Source of the DNA: Aequorivita sp. UBA3180
GTDB lineage: Bacteria > Bacteroidota > Bacteroidia > Flavobacteriales > Flavobacteriaceae
Direction: 5' to 3'
DNA length: 64,000 nt
Assembly: GCA_002364215.1 (NCBI GenBank)
Contig: DEXQ01000011.1
Span: 124,001 to 188,000 of the forward strand
The position numbers were made by a program, and so were the translations under genes. Numbering within the stretch: the first letter of the stretch is position 1; each line of letters starts with the position of its first letter. A model generated the notes under the pieces. It did no database searches. It saw nothing but the letters and a program-made list of their open reading frames with translations, and was not told the DNA's origin. Below are positions 22,922 through 30,734 of this stretch, piece by piece.

Positions 22922-23731
22922 TTAGATTTTGTTTTTTTGTTTGTAGTCGAACAACATATCGATCAATGTGATAGAAGCATCTTCCATACTGTTTACGATA
23001 CTATCAATTTTAGCGATAATATAGTTGTAGAAAATTTGAAGTATAATAGCCACGATCAAACCAAATACGGTTGTTAAAAGCGCCACTTTAATACCTCCTG
23101 CCACAAGTGATGGGTTCATATCACCAGCTGCCTGAATTTTATCGAATGCAATAATCATCCCGATTACCGTACCCATGAAACCAAGCATAGGAGCCAAAGC
23201 GATGAAAAGTGAAATCCAAGATACATTCTTCTCCAATTGACCCATCTGTACGCCACCGTAGGCAACAACAGCTTTTTCAGCAATGTCAATACCTTCGTGG
23301 GCACGATCTAGACCTTGGTAATAAATGGAGGCAACAGGACCTTTTGTGTTTCTGCACACTTCTTTTGCAGCTTCAATTCCGCCACTGTTTAATGCGTCTT
23401 CCACATCCTGAGCCAATTTTTGAGTATTGGTGGTAGAAAGGTTAAGGTAGATAATTCTTTCAATAGCAATTGCCAATCCAAGAATTAAACACAGCAATAC
23501 GATTCCCATAAATCCAGGACCACCCTCTACAAAACGTTCTTTCAGTTCTTGGTGAAATCCTTTTTCAGGTTCTGCTGCAGTAGTAGTTTCATCTTGTATA
23601 AAAGAAACTGTGGCTGCTGTTACCAATGCTTGAGAGCTAGTTGGCATTGTTTGCGCTGTTGCAGCGTTCGCGTTTAATGTGCCTACAAATACCATTGCGG
23701 CAACCGCCATAATAGAAAATAATTTTTTCAT
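22922..23731 (-). CDS. exbB: ExbB/TolQ/MotA-family proton channel protein
   Basis: 269 residues. Unusually for E. coli ExbB but typical here, it starts with a signal-like segment (MKKLFSIMAVAAMVFVGTLNANA) and a spacer. The first TM helix follows (GGPGFMGIVLLCLILGLAIAIERIIYL), then a cytoplasmic loop and two long TM helices. These carry the MotA/ExbB signature LAPMLGFMGTVIGMIIAFDKI and VALLTTVFGLIVAIILQIFYNYI. It leads the operon exbB-membrane protein-exbD-exbD. A probable -7 element TATCTTTA lies on the minus strand at 23768-23775. Confidence 0.94.
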   Translation of the reverse strand: MKKLFSIMAVAAMVFVGTLNANAATAQTMPTSSQALVTAATVSFIQDETTTAAEPEKGFHQELKERFVEGGPGFMGIVLLCLILGLAIAIERIIYLNLSTTNTQKLAQDVEDALNSGGIEAAKEVCRNTKGPVASIYYQGLDRAHEGIDIAEKAVVAYGGVQMGQLEKNVSWISLFIALAPMLGFMGTVIGMIIAFDKIQAAGDMNPSLVAGGIKVALLTTVFGLIVAIILQIFYNYIIAKIDSIVNSMEDASITLIDMLFDYKQKNKI

Positions 23732-23767
23732 TGCTATCGACTTAAAGTTTGTTTTTAGTTAAAGGTT

Positions 23768-23775
23768 TAAAGATA
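23768..23775 (-). promoter_or_regulatory. possible exbB -7 element TATCTTTA
   Basis: Differs from TANNTTTG only in the last base and lies 36 bases before the exbB ATG. Confidence 0.35.
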
Positions 23776-23852
23776 TAAAATAATTTAGTTAATCTGCAAG
23801 AATATTAATTGACAGTACAAATGAGTTAATTAATACACTGTTACGTTTGTTG

Positions 23853-23940
23853 CAGAGAGGAAGGGATTCGAACCCTCGATACGCTTGTGGCGTATACACA
23901 CTTTCCAGGCGTGCGCCTTCGACCACTCGGCCACCTCTCT
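23853..23940 (-). tRNA. tRNA-Ser (anticodon GGA)
   Basis: An 88-base cloverleaf on the minus strand. The acceptor stem AGAGAGG (5' end at 23940) pairs with CCTCTCT, with discriminator G at 23853. The anticodon loop CTGGAAA gives GGA, reading TCC and TCT Ser codons. A long variable arm, typical of tRNA-Ser, lies between the anticodon stem and the T arm GAGGG-TTCGAAT-CCCTT. The 3' CCA is not encoded (next bases CAA). Confidence 0.95.
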
Positions 23941-24021
23941 CTATAATTTCAGCCATTTTTTTGAATGGAGTGCCAAATATCAAAAAAAAAACAACGCTAT
24001 AAAATAATTTAAGCGGTTAAT

Positions 24022-25050
24022 TTATTGCATTTCTCCACGTAAAGAGGTTTCAAAGATGGTTTTGAAGCTATTAGCCGAAATTTTCTGACCCAACAAATAC
24101 ATCAATTTTGCCAAGGATGCTTCTGTAGTACAATCTTTTGCGCTTATTACACCTATTTTTTTTAATTCAGTACTGGTTTCATATAGCCCCATATTCACGC
24201 TCCCGCCCGAACATTGGGTAACGTTTATAACGGGAATGCCCTTTTTTATTACGGCTTTTAGCGAATTAATAAACCAATCGGCGTTGGTAACATTGCCTGC
24301 TCCATAGGTTTCCAGCACCAATCCTTTCATATCTGGATAGTCAAAAAGATATTTAATTGTGGCCTCATCAATGCCTGGAAACATTTTAACAAGCAGAATG
24401 TTGCTCTCCAAACTTTTATGGACCTTCAGTTTTTTTCTTCTATTCGGCCTGTAAAGTGCTTCGTTGTTTACAACCAAATGTACACCGCTTTGCACCAGCT
24501 CAGGATAATTTAGCGAAGCAAATGCCTCAAAATGCTCGGCATTAATTTTTGTGGTCCTGTTTGCACGATATAATTTGTATTCAAAATAAAGACAGACCTC
24601 AGCAATTTTTGAAACTCCTTTTTCTTGAAGCGATGCAATTTGAATAGAAGTTATCAAATTCTCCTTTGCATCTGTGCGAAGATCGCCAATGGGAAGCTGA
24701 GATCCTGTAAAAATCACAGGTTTTCCCAAATTTTCTAACATAAAACTTAAAGCCGAAGCGGTGTAACTCATCGTATCGCTCCCGTGTAGTACCACAAACC
24801 CATCCATCTTTTCATAATTCTCTTCAATGATAGTTGCAATATCCACCCAGTATTCGGGATTCATATTTGAACTGTCAATTGGTTTTTTAAAAGAAGTAGT
24901 TGTAATACTGCAATCCAAGAGTTTCAGTTCGGGAATATGGTTCAGCAGTTCATCAAAATTGAAGTTGCGCAACGCACCGGTTTCAAAATCCTTTATCATC
25001 CCGATGGTTCCACCTGTATATATAAGGAGTATGTTGGGTTGGGTTTTCAT
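24022..25050 (-). CDS. ansA: type I asparaginase
   Basis: Hydrolyses L-asparagine to aspartate and ammonia, probably in the cytoplasm since no signal peptide precedes the domain. The ATG at 25050 gives 342 residues beginning MKTQPNILLIYTGGTIGMI, the first asparaginase signature with the nucleophilic Thr. The second, VLHGSDTMSYTASALSFM, has the Thr-Asp pair. Additional start-codon options upstream add 11 unconvincing residues. tatD precedes it on the same strand. A foldback repeat in between suggests the two are separate transcripts or weakly coupled. Confidence 0.92.
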   Translation of the reverse strand: MKTQPNILLIYTGGTIGMIKDFETGALRNFNFDELLNHIPELKLLDCSITTTSFKKPIDSSNMNPEYWVDIATIIEENYEKMDGFVVLHGSDTMSYTASALSFMLENLGKPVIFTGSQLPIGDLRTDAKENLITSIQIASLQEKGVSKIAEVCLYFEYKLYRANRTTKINAEHFEAFASLNYPELVQSGVHLVVNNEALYRPNRRKKLKVHKSLESNILLVKMFPGIDEATIKYLFDYPDMKGLVLETYGAGNVTNADWFINSLKAVIKKGIPVINVTQCSGGSVNMGLYETSTELKKIGVISAKDCTTEASLAKLMYLLGQKISANSFKTIFETSLRGEMQ

Positions 25051-25074
25051 TTTGGCATACAATTTATATTTATG

Positions 25075-25147
25075 AAATTCCAAATGTTAAAATTCCAAAT
25101 TCCAAAGTTCAACTTTTTTGGAATTTGGCACTTGTTTTTTGGAATTT
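25075..25147. repeat. TTCCAAA foldback between tatD and ansA
   Basis: Three copies of ATTCCAAA (25077, 25092, 25099) are followed by two inverted copies (TTTGGAATTT) at 25117 and 25138. CCAAATTCCAAA (25095-25106) pairs perfectly with TTTGGAATTTGG (25117-25128). It overlaps the tatD stop codon at 25146-25148 and may end tatD transcription. Confidence 0.6.
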
Positions 25148-25910
25148 AAATTTTAAATACCACTTTAGAATTTTCAGTGGTGATTTTTGCTATCTCTTCT
25201 TCCGAAACATTATAAATCTCCGAAAGTTTTTTACAGACCAATGTCAAATAGCTACTTTCGTTACGCTTTCCGCGAAAGGGTGCGGGGGCAAGATAAGGCG
25301 AATCGGTCTCCAAAACGATATGCTTTAAAGGGATTTGATCCAAAAAAGTATCTATTTTTCCGTTTTTAAAAGTAACCACTCCCCCAATACCCAGTTTCAT
25401 ATTAAAAGACAATGCACGTTGCGCCTGTTCAAAAGTTCCGGTAAAGCAATGAAAAATTCCGAAGAGATCATCGCCCTTTTCGGTTTCCAAAACTTCAAAA
25501 ATTTCATCAAAAGCATCTCGGCAATGGATTACAATGGGCAGCTTGTATTTTTTGGCCAATTGTATTTGCCTTTTGAAAGCAATCTGCTGTATTCCCAAAG
25601 TAGATTTATCCCAATAAAGATCAATGCCTATTTCGCCCACGGCGTAAAAATTTCTTTTTTTAAATTGTTCTTCAACGTGGGCCAATTCTTCTTCAAAATT
25701 TTCCTTTACCGAAGTGGGATGCAGCCCCATCATTAAAAACACATTTTCAGGATATTCCTTTTCTAGTGCATACATCGCCTCGGTATAACCCGAATCAATG
25801 GCGGGAATAAAAAAACGGTCAATGCCGGCGTCAAAGGCCCGTTGCATCATTTGGTTGCGGTCCTCGGCAAAGGCCTCGCTGTATAAATGGGTATGGGTAT
25901 CTGTAAGCAT
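25146..25910 (-). CDS. tatD: TatD-family metal-dependent DNase
   Basis: 254 residues from ATG 25910, giving MLTDTHTHLYSEAF with the HxH metal motif. Further ligands appear in GEIGIDLYWD (Glu), VIHCRDAFDE (His) and FHCFTG (His), and LETDSPYLAP closes the TIM-barrel. TatD proteins are 3'-5' exonucleases and possible tRNA/DNA quality-control factors in the cytoplasm. It shares a 48-base divergent region with the aspartyl-protease gene. A perfect -7 element ends five bases before its start codon, so it may be leaderless. Confidence 0.93.
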   Translation of the reverse strand: MLTDTHTHLYSEAFAEDRNQMMQRAFDAGIDRFFIPAIDSGYTEAMYALEKEYPENVFLMMGLHPTSVKENFEEELAHVEEQFKKRNFYAVGEIGIDLYWDKSTLGIQQIAFKRQIQLAKKYKLPIVIHCRDAFDEIFEVLETEKGDDLFGIFHCFTGTFEQAQRALSFNMKLGIGGVVTFKNGKIDTFLDQIPLKHIVLETDSPYLAPAPFRGKRNESSYLTLVCKKLSEIYNVSEEEIAKITTENSKVVFKI

Positions 25911-25915
25911 AACTG

Positions 25916-25923
25916 CAAAGCTA
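25916..25923 (-). promoter_or_regulatory. tatD -7 element TAGCTTTG, near-leaderless
   Basis: TAGCTTTG on the minus strand fits TANNTTTG exactly and ends five bases before the ATG at 25910. It also overlaps the upstream alternative reading frame, supporting this start. Confidence 0.5.
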
Positions 25924-25937
25924 CTTATTTTGTTTGC

Positions 25938-25945
25938 TATCTTTA
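25938..25945 (+). promoter_or_regulatory. aspartyl protease -7 element TATCTTTA
   Basis: One mismatch from TANNTTTG and 13 bases before the ATG at 25959. It faces away from the tatD promoter. Confidence 0.35.
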
Positions 25946-25958
25946 CACAAAAAAGCTG

Positions 25959-26393
25959 ATGCAATTACGCAAATTTATTGAAGCCGAGGGTTTTTACCGT
26001 ATTCCGTTAAAAAGGCTTGCCACCGGCCATTATCTTTTTTCGGCAAAAATCAATGGTGTTTCGGGCAACTTTATTTTGGACACCGGTGCTTCCACGAGCT
26101 GTGTTGGCTTTACCGATAGCGCCCATTTTTTATTGATAAGCGAGGAGAGTATTATTAAAGCTGCCGGGGCCGGGGCCATAAATATGGAAACCATGCTCTC
26201 TCGCGGAAATAAATTTAACATTAAGAGTTGGAGCGTTAATAACATGGATTTTGTACTCTTTGATCTTTCACACGTAAACGCCGCACTTCAGCAAGTAAAT
26301 GAAAACGCCATTCACGGGATAATTGGTGCAGATTTTTTAAAACAGCACAGAGCGGTAATTGATTATGGCAGAAATTGTTTTTACGTTAAATAG
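25959..26393 (+). CDS. retropepsin-like aspartyl protease, clan AA
   Basis: 144 residues from ATG 25959 (MQLRKFIEAEGFYRIPLKRL). The active-site triad is plain in GNFILDTGAST, and the second family motif is HGIIGADFLKQHRAVIDY. There is no signal peptide, so it should be cytoplasmic. Single-domain retropepsin-like proteins of this size act as homodimers in which each chain supplies one catalytic Asp. The substrate is unknown. The longer frame starting at 25887 would run through the divergent tatD promoter and is rejected. Confidence 0.85.
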   Translation: MQLRKFIEAEGFYRIPLKRLATGHYLFSAKINGVSGNFILDTGASTSCVGFTDSAHFLLISEESIIKAAGAGAINMETMLSRGNKFNIKSWSVNNMDFVLFDLSHVNAALQQVNENAIHGIIGADFLKQHRAVIDYGRNCFYVK

Positions 26394-26462
26394 AATGATT
26401 GCCGATATGTTTATTTCCAATAATTTAAGTACTTTTATCTTTCTTCTGAAATAAACTTTTTT

Positions 26463-28472
26463 GTGCTGAAAAAAATTTTTGCATTACTTTTCCTTTTTAC
26501 GCTTTACTCAATTTTAGGGTATGGCCAGAATATTTCACATTATGAAAAGATTGTAAATACGACACCTGACAAACAGAAGAAGCTTACAGCGCTGGACAGT
26601 TTATTAAAACGTACTTACTCAAAAGACACAGATGCCTTCATTAAATACAGTCTACAATATATAGATCTTGCCCAGGAATTGGACAGCATAGAGCTGGCGG
26701 CAAAAAAAGCAATGAACCTTCAGTATCCGCTTACCAATTATGCGAATGATCCACTAAACGCAATTACCGTTATAAACAGCGTTTTGGCCCGAAAATATAA
26801 AATAGAGGACAGCCTTTTATTAGGTGGATTATATATGAAACGCGGTAGCGCCAATACCAAGGTAGACCTTAAAAGAGCAATAGAGGACTACAACGTGGCA
26901 TTAGAAAATTTTTCATCAAAAGACACTATGAATATTGCGGATACTTATCTTTTTAGAGGGCAGGCATATTCACAAATGGGGAAATTTGTACTTGCCGGTG
27001 AAGACTTCACCCGAGCTTATACCTTGTATGAGCTTAAACAGGAATACGATTACATGGTTTATGCCCAACAGGGCATCATCAGCATGTTCAGTATGAATGG
27101 TTTTCACCAAAAAGCCAAGATAGAGCGCGATGCATTAATTGAGAAAATGAAGAGTTTGGGGCTCAATCGATTTTTATCCTATGAATATTACAACCAAGCC
27201 CTTGATTATAAAAAAATGGGCAATCGCGATTTGGAGCATAAGGCACTACTGATGGCCGAAAAGAGCTTTGAGCGTGACAATTCAAATAAATCTACCTACA
27301 TAGGAATTCATTCTCGGCTTATTGAATATTATTGCGAACAAAATCAAATCATTGAAGCCAAAAAACATCTGGATCAATTAGAAGCCTTAGATTTTGACCT
27401 TTCAGGAAATCCCCCTGCCGAACTGAACTTTTTGGGCGGAAAAGCCAAATATCTACAGACCATCGGCAACTATGAAGTTGCATTAGCGCTGGCAAAGAAA
27501 AAACTAGAGATTGCCAAAAGTTTGGGAATGGAGGATGAAATCATGGGAACGTATTCCTTTTTATCAGAAATCTATTATGATATGGGAGAATACAAAAAAA
27601 GCATTGAAAACAACCAAGCTTCCGCCGCCATAAAAGATTCCATTTACAACCGAAGTACCGCAAATGCCCTCGCATATTACCAAACGCTTTATGAAACTGA
27701 AAAAAAAGAAAAAGAACTGGTAGAAAAAACAACCAGCATAAGCCTTTTGGAAAAAGATAATGAAAGTTTCAAAAAAGCGATGCTTTTCGGGGGTATTGCC
27801 ATTCTTCTGGGTTTTGGACTTATTCTTTTGTACAGAAACCAAAGACACTTAAAAAGCAATAAAGTTCTTCAGGAAAAATTTAGCCAGGAGCTTCTCATTT
27901 CGCAGGAAGGCGAAAGAAGAAGAATTTCAAAAGACCTCCACGATGGCATTGGCCAACAATTGTTGGTGATAAAAAACAAGTTGATGAGCAGTGGCGATGC
28001 AGACACCAAAAAAATGGTTGACCACACCATTGAGGAAGTTCGGGCCATCTCGCGCGATCTGCATCCTTTTCAGTTACAGGAACTCGGCATCACCAAGGCA
28101 ATTGAGTATACCATAAACCAAATAGATGAAAACACAACACTTTTCATTTCTGCTGAAATTGACAACATAGATGATATATTCTCAAAAGAAGACGAAGTGA
28201 ATATTTATAGAATCATTCAAGAAAGCCTGAGCAATATCCTTAAACACGCAAATGCAGAGGCAGGCAAGGTTTCAATAAAAAAGTTTGCCAACAATATCCT
28301 GATATCCATACGTGACAATGGTGTAGGTTTTGATTTTGCCGAAAAATATCAGGATGTAAAATCTTTAGGTTTAAAAACACTTTTGGAACGTACAAAATTC
28401 TTAAAAGGCCAAATGAAGGTAACTTCTAAAAAAGACACCGGCACTGTGCTGGAATTTCAATTTCCATTATGA
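26463..28472 (+). CDS. TPR-containing sensor histidine kinase
   Basis: 669 residues starting at GTG 26463 (signal-like segment LKKIFALLFLFTLYSILGYG). The region to about residue 410 is helical with TPR-like repeats, a sensor module exported to the periplasm. A TM helix lies near residues 440-456. A coiled linker leads to the HisKA_3 domain (EGERRRISKDLHDGIGQQL) with phospho-acceptor His493. The HATPase domain has the N box RIIQESLSNILKHANA and the G box DNGVGFD. It overlaps its response regulator by four bases (ATGA). The signal sensed cannot be deduced. Confidence 0.92.
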   Translation: MLKKIFALLFLFTLYSILGYGQNISHYEKIVNTTPDKQKKLTALDSLLKRTYSKDTDAFIKYSLQYIDLAQELDSIELAAKKAMNLQYPLTNYANDPLNAITVINSVLARKYKIEDSLLLGGLYMKRGSANTKVDLKRAIEDYNVALENFSSKDTMNIADTYLFRGQAYSQMGKFVLAGEDFTRAYTLYELKQEYDYMVYAQQGIISMFSMNGFHQKAKIERDALIEKMKSLGLNRFLSYEYYNQALDYKKMGNRDLEHKALLMAEKSFERDNSNKSTYIGIHSRLIEYYCEQNQIIEAKKHLDQLEALDFDLSGNPPAELNFLGGKAKYLQTIGNYEVALALAKKKLEIAKSLGMEDEIMGTYSFLSEIYYDMGEYKKSIENNQASAAIKDSIYNRSTANALAYYQTLYETEKKEKELVEKTTSISLLEKDNESFKKAMLFGGIAILLGFGLILLYRNQRHLKSNKVLQEKFSQELLISQEGERRRISKDLHDGIGQQLLVIKNKLMSSGDADTKKMVDHTIEEVRAISRDLHPFQLQELGITKAIEYTINQIDENTTLFISAEIDNIDDIFSKEDEVNIYRIIQESLSNILKHANAEAGKVSIKKFANNILISIRDNGVGFDFAEKYQDVKSLGLKTLLERTKFLKGQMKVTSKKDTGTVLEFQFPL

Positions 28473-29107
28473 GCGAAACTACACCATCCATCATTATTGC
28501 AGACGACCATCCCCTTTTATTAAAAGGACTAAGCGACTTTTTGATAGAAAAGGGTTATAATCTATTGGGAAGCGGAAACGATGGAAGAGAAGCTTACAAT
28601 TTAATCACCCAGAAAAAACCAGACATAGCCATCTTGGATATTCAGATGCCGTACATGTCTGGACTGGAGATTGCCCAACAATGCAAGGGAACCGACATTC
28701 AGACCAAAATTGTATTGATAACACTTCATAAAGAAAAGGACCTATACCAAAAGGCGCAAGAGCTTAATATCTTTGGATACATCTTAAAAGAATTCGCGCT
28801 TGAAGAAATTGAAAACTGCATTAAAACCGTTAAAGAAGGTGTTCCTTTTTTTAGCGAAAAGATAAAAGAACTTATTGGCGTGGTACTTGTGGAAGATAGC
28901 GAACTCTCCACACTTACTCCTTCAGAAAAAAAGATTTTAAAACTAATTGCCCAGGATAAAACAAATAAGGAAATAGCCTCACAACTTTTTATTTCATACA
29001 GAACGGTTGAAAAACACCGTAGCAATATCATCACAAAACTCAATATTGAACCAAAGACCAACAGCTTGCTTATCTGGGCAAAAGAGCATCATGACAAGCT
29101 GTTATAG
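28469..29107 (+). CDS. LuxR/NarL-family response regulator
   Basis: 212 residues. The receiver domain has the acidic pair ADDHPLL and phospho-acceptor Asp57 in AILDIQMPY, then the conserved Thr and Lys (ITLHK, ILKEF). The C-terminal LuxR-type helix-turn-helix reads LTPSEKKILKLIAQDKTNKEIASQLFISYRTVEKHRSNI. It is translated directly after the kinase with a four-base overlap, so the two form one signalling pair. No target is evident; an inverted repeat at 29136-29151 directly downstream is a candidate site. Confidence 0.95.
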   Translation: MSETTPSIIIADDHPLLLKGLSDFLIEKGYNLLGSGNDGREAYNLITQKKPDIAILDIQMPYMSGLEIAQQCKGTDIQTKIVLITLHKEKDLYQKAQELNIFGYILKEFALEEIENCIKTVKEGVPFFSEKIKELIGVVLVEDSELSTLTPSEKKILKLIAQDKTNKEIASQLFISYRTVEKHRSNIITKLNIEPKTNSLLIWAKEHHDKLL

Positions 29108-29135
29108 AAACAATTATATTCTAATTGACAAAAAT

Positions 29136-29151
29136 TACGTGTTACCACGTA
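29136..29151 (+). promoter_or_regulatory. inverted repeat TACGTG-N4-CACGTA
   Basis: A perfect 6-4-6 palindrome in the 79 bases between the response-regulator stop and the small membrane-protein gene. Its form is that of a dimeric regulator site. The adjacent LuxR-type regulator is a natural candidate ligand, but that is inference. Confidence 0.4.
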
Positions 29152-29186
29152 TTTTATTTTCCTCAGAAATTTTGGATATTTACACT

Positions 29187-29330
29187 ATGAAAGATACAGT
29201 TTATATAAAGGATAAAGAAAAGGATTTTTCTACTACGGAAACTTCAAAAAAACCTTTAGTAGTCGCGCTGACTATCTCAATAGTATTGATTCTTTTATTA
29301 AACTTAATTACAACTATTATTTTTTATTGA
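29187..29330 (+). CDS. 47-residue membrane protein
   Basis: Starts at ATG 29187 (MKDTVYIKDKEKDFSTTETS), with a charged 25-residue N-terminus and one TM helix (PLVVALTISIVLILLLNLITTIIFY) running to the C-terminus. It is too short for family assignment. It lies after the two-component pair, between an inverted repeat and a strong terminator, which supports it being a real transcription unit. It could be a small regulatory or membrane-stress peptide, but nothing shows this. Confidence 0.55.
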   Translation: MKDTVYIKDKEKDFSTTETSKKPLVVALTISIVLILLLNLITTIIFY

Positions 29331-29351
29331 GAAGATGTTTCCTAACTAACC

Positions 29352-29383
29352 AAAAAAATCCGGCTCTACAGGCCGGATTTTTT
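29352..29383. terminator. bidirectional terminator before sucB
   Basis: AAAATCCGGC (29355-29364) pairs with GCCGGATTTT (29372-29381), with A and T tracts at both sides. It ends the 29187 unit and, on the minus strand, sucB. Confidence 0.85.
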
Positions 29384-29404
29384 ATTTTCATCCTTTGGTT
29401 GGAA

Positions 29405-30649
29405 TTATAATTCCAAAGCACGCTTAACGTCATTGTCCATTAAAAGTTCTTCGGGACTTTCCAAAGCTTCTTTTATTGCCACAAGGAATCCTACAGACTC
29501 ACGGCCATCAATAATTCTGTGATCATAAGAAAGTGCCACATACATTACTGGCGCTACAACAATTCCACCATCACGCACAATAGCACGCTCAACAATATTG
29601 TGCATCCCCAAAATTGCAGATTGCGGTGGATTAATAATTGGAGTTGAAAGCATACTTCCGAAAACACCTCCGTTAGAGATTGTAAAAGTACCGCCGGTCA
29701 TTTCATCAACAGTAATCTGTCCATCTCGAGCTCTAATTGCAAGTCTTTTCACTTCATTTTCAACACCTCTAAAGCTTAGATTTTCAGCATTTCTTATTAC
29801 AGGGACCATCAATCCTTTTGGTCCTGAAACAGCAATTGATATATCTTTAAAATCATAGGTGATCATATAATCACCATCAATCATTGAGTTTACGTCTGGA
29901 TAAAGCTCCAGCGCGCGAACCACTGCTAATGTAAAGAATGACATAAAGCCAAGGCCTACCCCATGCTTTTCTTTAAACTGCTCTTTGTATTGGTTTCGCA
30001 ATTCAAAAATAGCAGTCATATCTACTTCATTAAAAGTAGTAAGCATAGCGGTTTCATTTTTTGCTGAAACCAAACGCTCGGCAACTTTTCTACGTAGCAT
30101 AGAGAGTTTTTTACGCTCACTGCCACGGCTACCAGTACCTGGAGTTCCCATAGAAGGTGTAGCATTTGAAGCGTCGTCTTTAGTTATTCGTCCATCGCGG
30201 CCACTTCCTTTTACATCTTTTGAAGAAATCCCTTTTTCATCAAGAATTTTCTTAGCTGCAGGCGAAGGCGACCCTGTTGCATACGTTTTTTTATCTTGCT
30301 CTTGGTTGGGAGTTGATGGTTTTGAAGGAGTCTCCTTTTTGGCTTCTGCTTTTTCTGGAGATTCTTCCTTTTTCTCAGATTTTTTTTCAGCATCATCGCC
30401 GCCGGGCTTTTTCGCATCTGTGTCGATTAGGCAAACTACATCGCCTACAGCAACTGTGTCACCCTCTTCAGCTTTTAAAGTGATGATTCCGCTGGCTTCT
30501 GCCGGAAGTTCAAGTGTTGCTTTGTCACTGTCTACTTCAGCGATTGCTTGATCTTTTTCAACATAATCGCCATCTTTTACTAGCCAAGATGCTATTTCAA
30601 CTTCGGTGATGGATTCTCCCGGGGATGGGACTTTCATTTCTAATGCCAT
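29405..30649 (-). CDS. sucB: dihydrolipoamide succinyltransferase, E2 of 2-oxoglutarate dehydrogenase
   Basis: 414 residues in three parts. The lipoyl domain (about 1-80) has the lipoylated lysine in DSDKATLEL. A Lys/Glu/Pro-rich linker leads to the peripheral subunit-binding domain (PSPAAKKILDEKGISSKDVKGSGRDGRITKDD region near residue 125-160). The catalytic acyltransferase domain carries the HxxxDG motif in SYDHRIIDGRE. It transfers the succinyl group to CoA in the TCA cycle. It follows sucA by 85 bases on the same strand. The shared E3 (lipoamide dehydrogenase) is not in the window. Confidence 0.96.
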   Translation of the reverse strand: MALEMKVPSPGESITEVEIASWLVKDGDYVEKDQAIAEVDSDKATLELPAEASGIITLKAEEGDTVAVGDVVCLIDTDAKKPGGDDAEKKSEKKEESPEKAEAKKETPSKPSTPNQEQDKKTYATGSPSPAAKKILDEKGISSKDVKGSGRDGRITKDDASNATPSMGTPGTGSRGSERKKLSMLRRKVAERLVSAKNETAMLTTFNEVDMTAIFELRNQYKEQFKEKHGVGLGFMSFFTLAVVRALELYPDVNSMIDGDYMITYDFKDISIAVSGPKGLMVPVIRNAENLSFRGVENEVKRLAIRARDGQITVDEMTGGTFTISNGGVFGSMLSTPIINPPQSAILGMHNIVERAIVRDGGIVVAPVMYVALSYDHRIIDGRESVGFLVAIKEALESPEELLMDNDVKRALEL

Positions 30650-30734
30650 ACGTTCTATAATTTATATAAACCCTGGGTTTACAATTCTTTAAATTTAATT
30701 TCTTTTTTTCTTTCTGTAAAAATTTTCAGAAAAA

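Noticed and set aside
23789..23983. 64-residue minus-strand frame over the tRNA
   Set aside because: It covers the entire tRNA-Ser gene and is a translation of its stems, a common false gene.
25335..25736. 133-residue plus-strand frame over tatD
   Set aside because: Antisense to conserved TatD metal motifs; no independent support.
29985..30551. 188-residue plus-strand frame antisense to sucB
   Set aside because: sucB on the other strand has all family motifs; the antisense frame lacks domains and is a shadow of its codon use.
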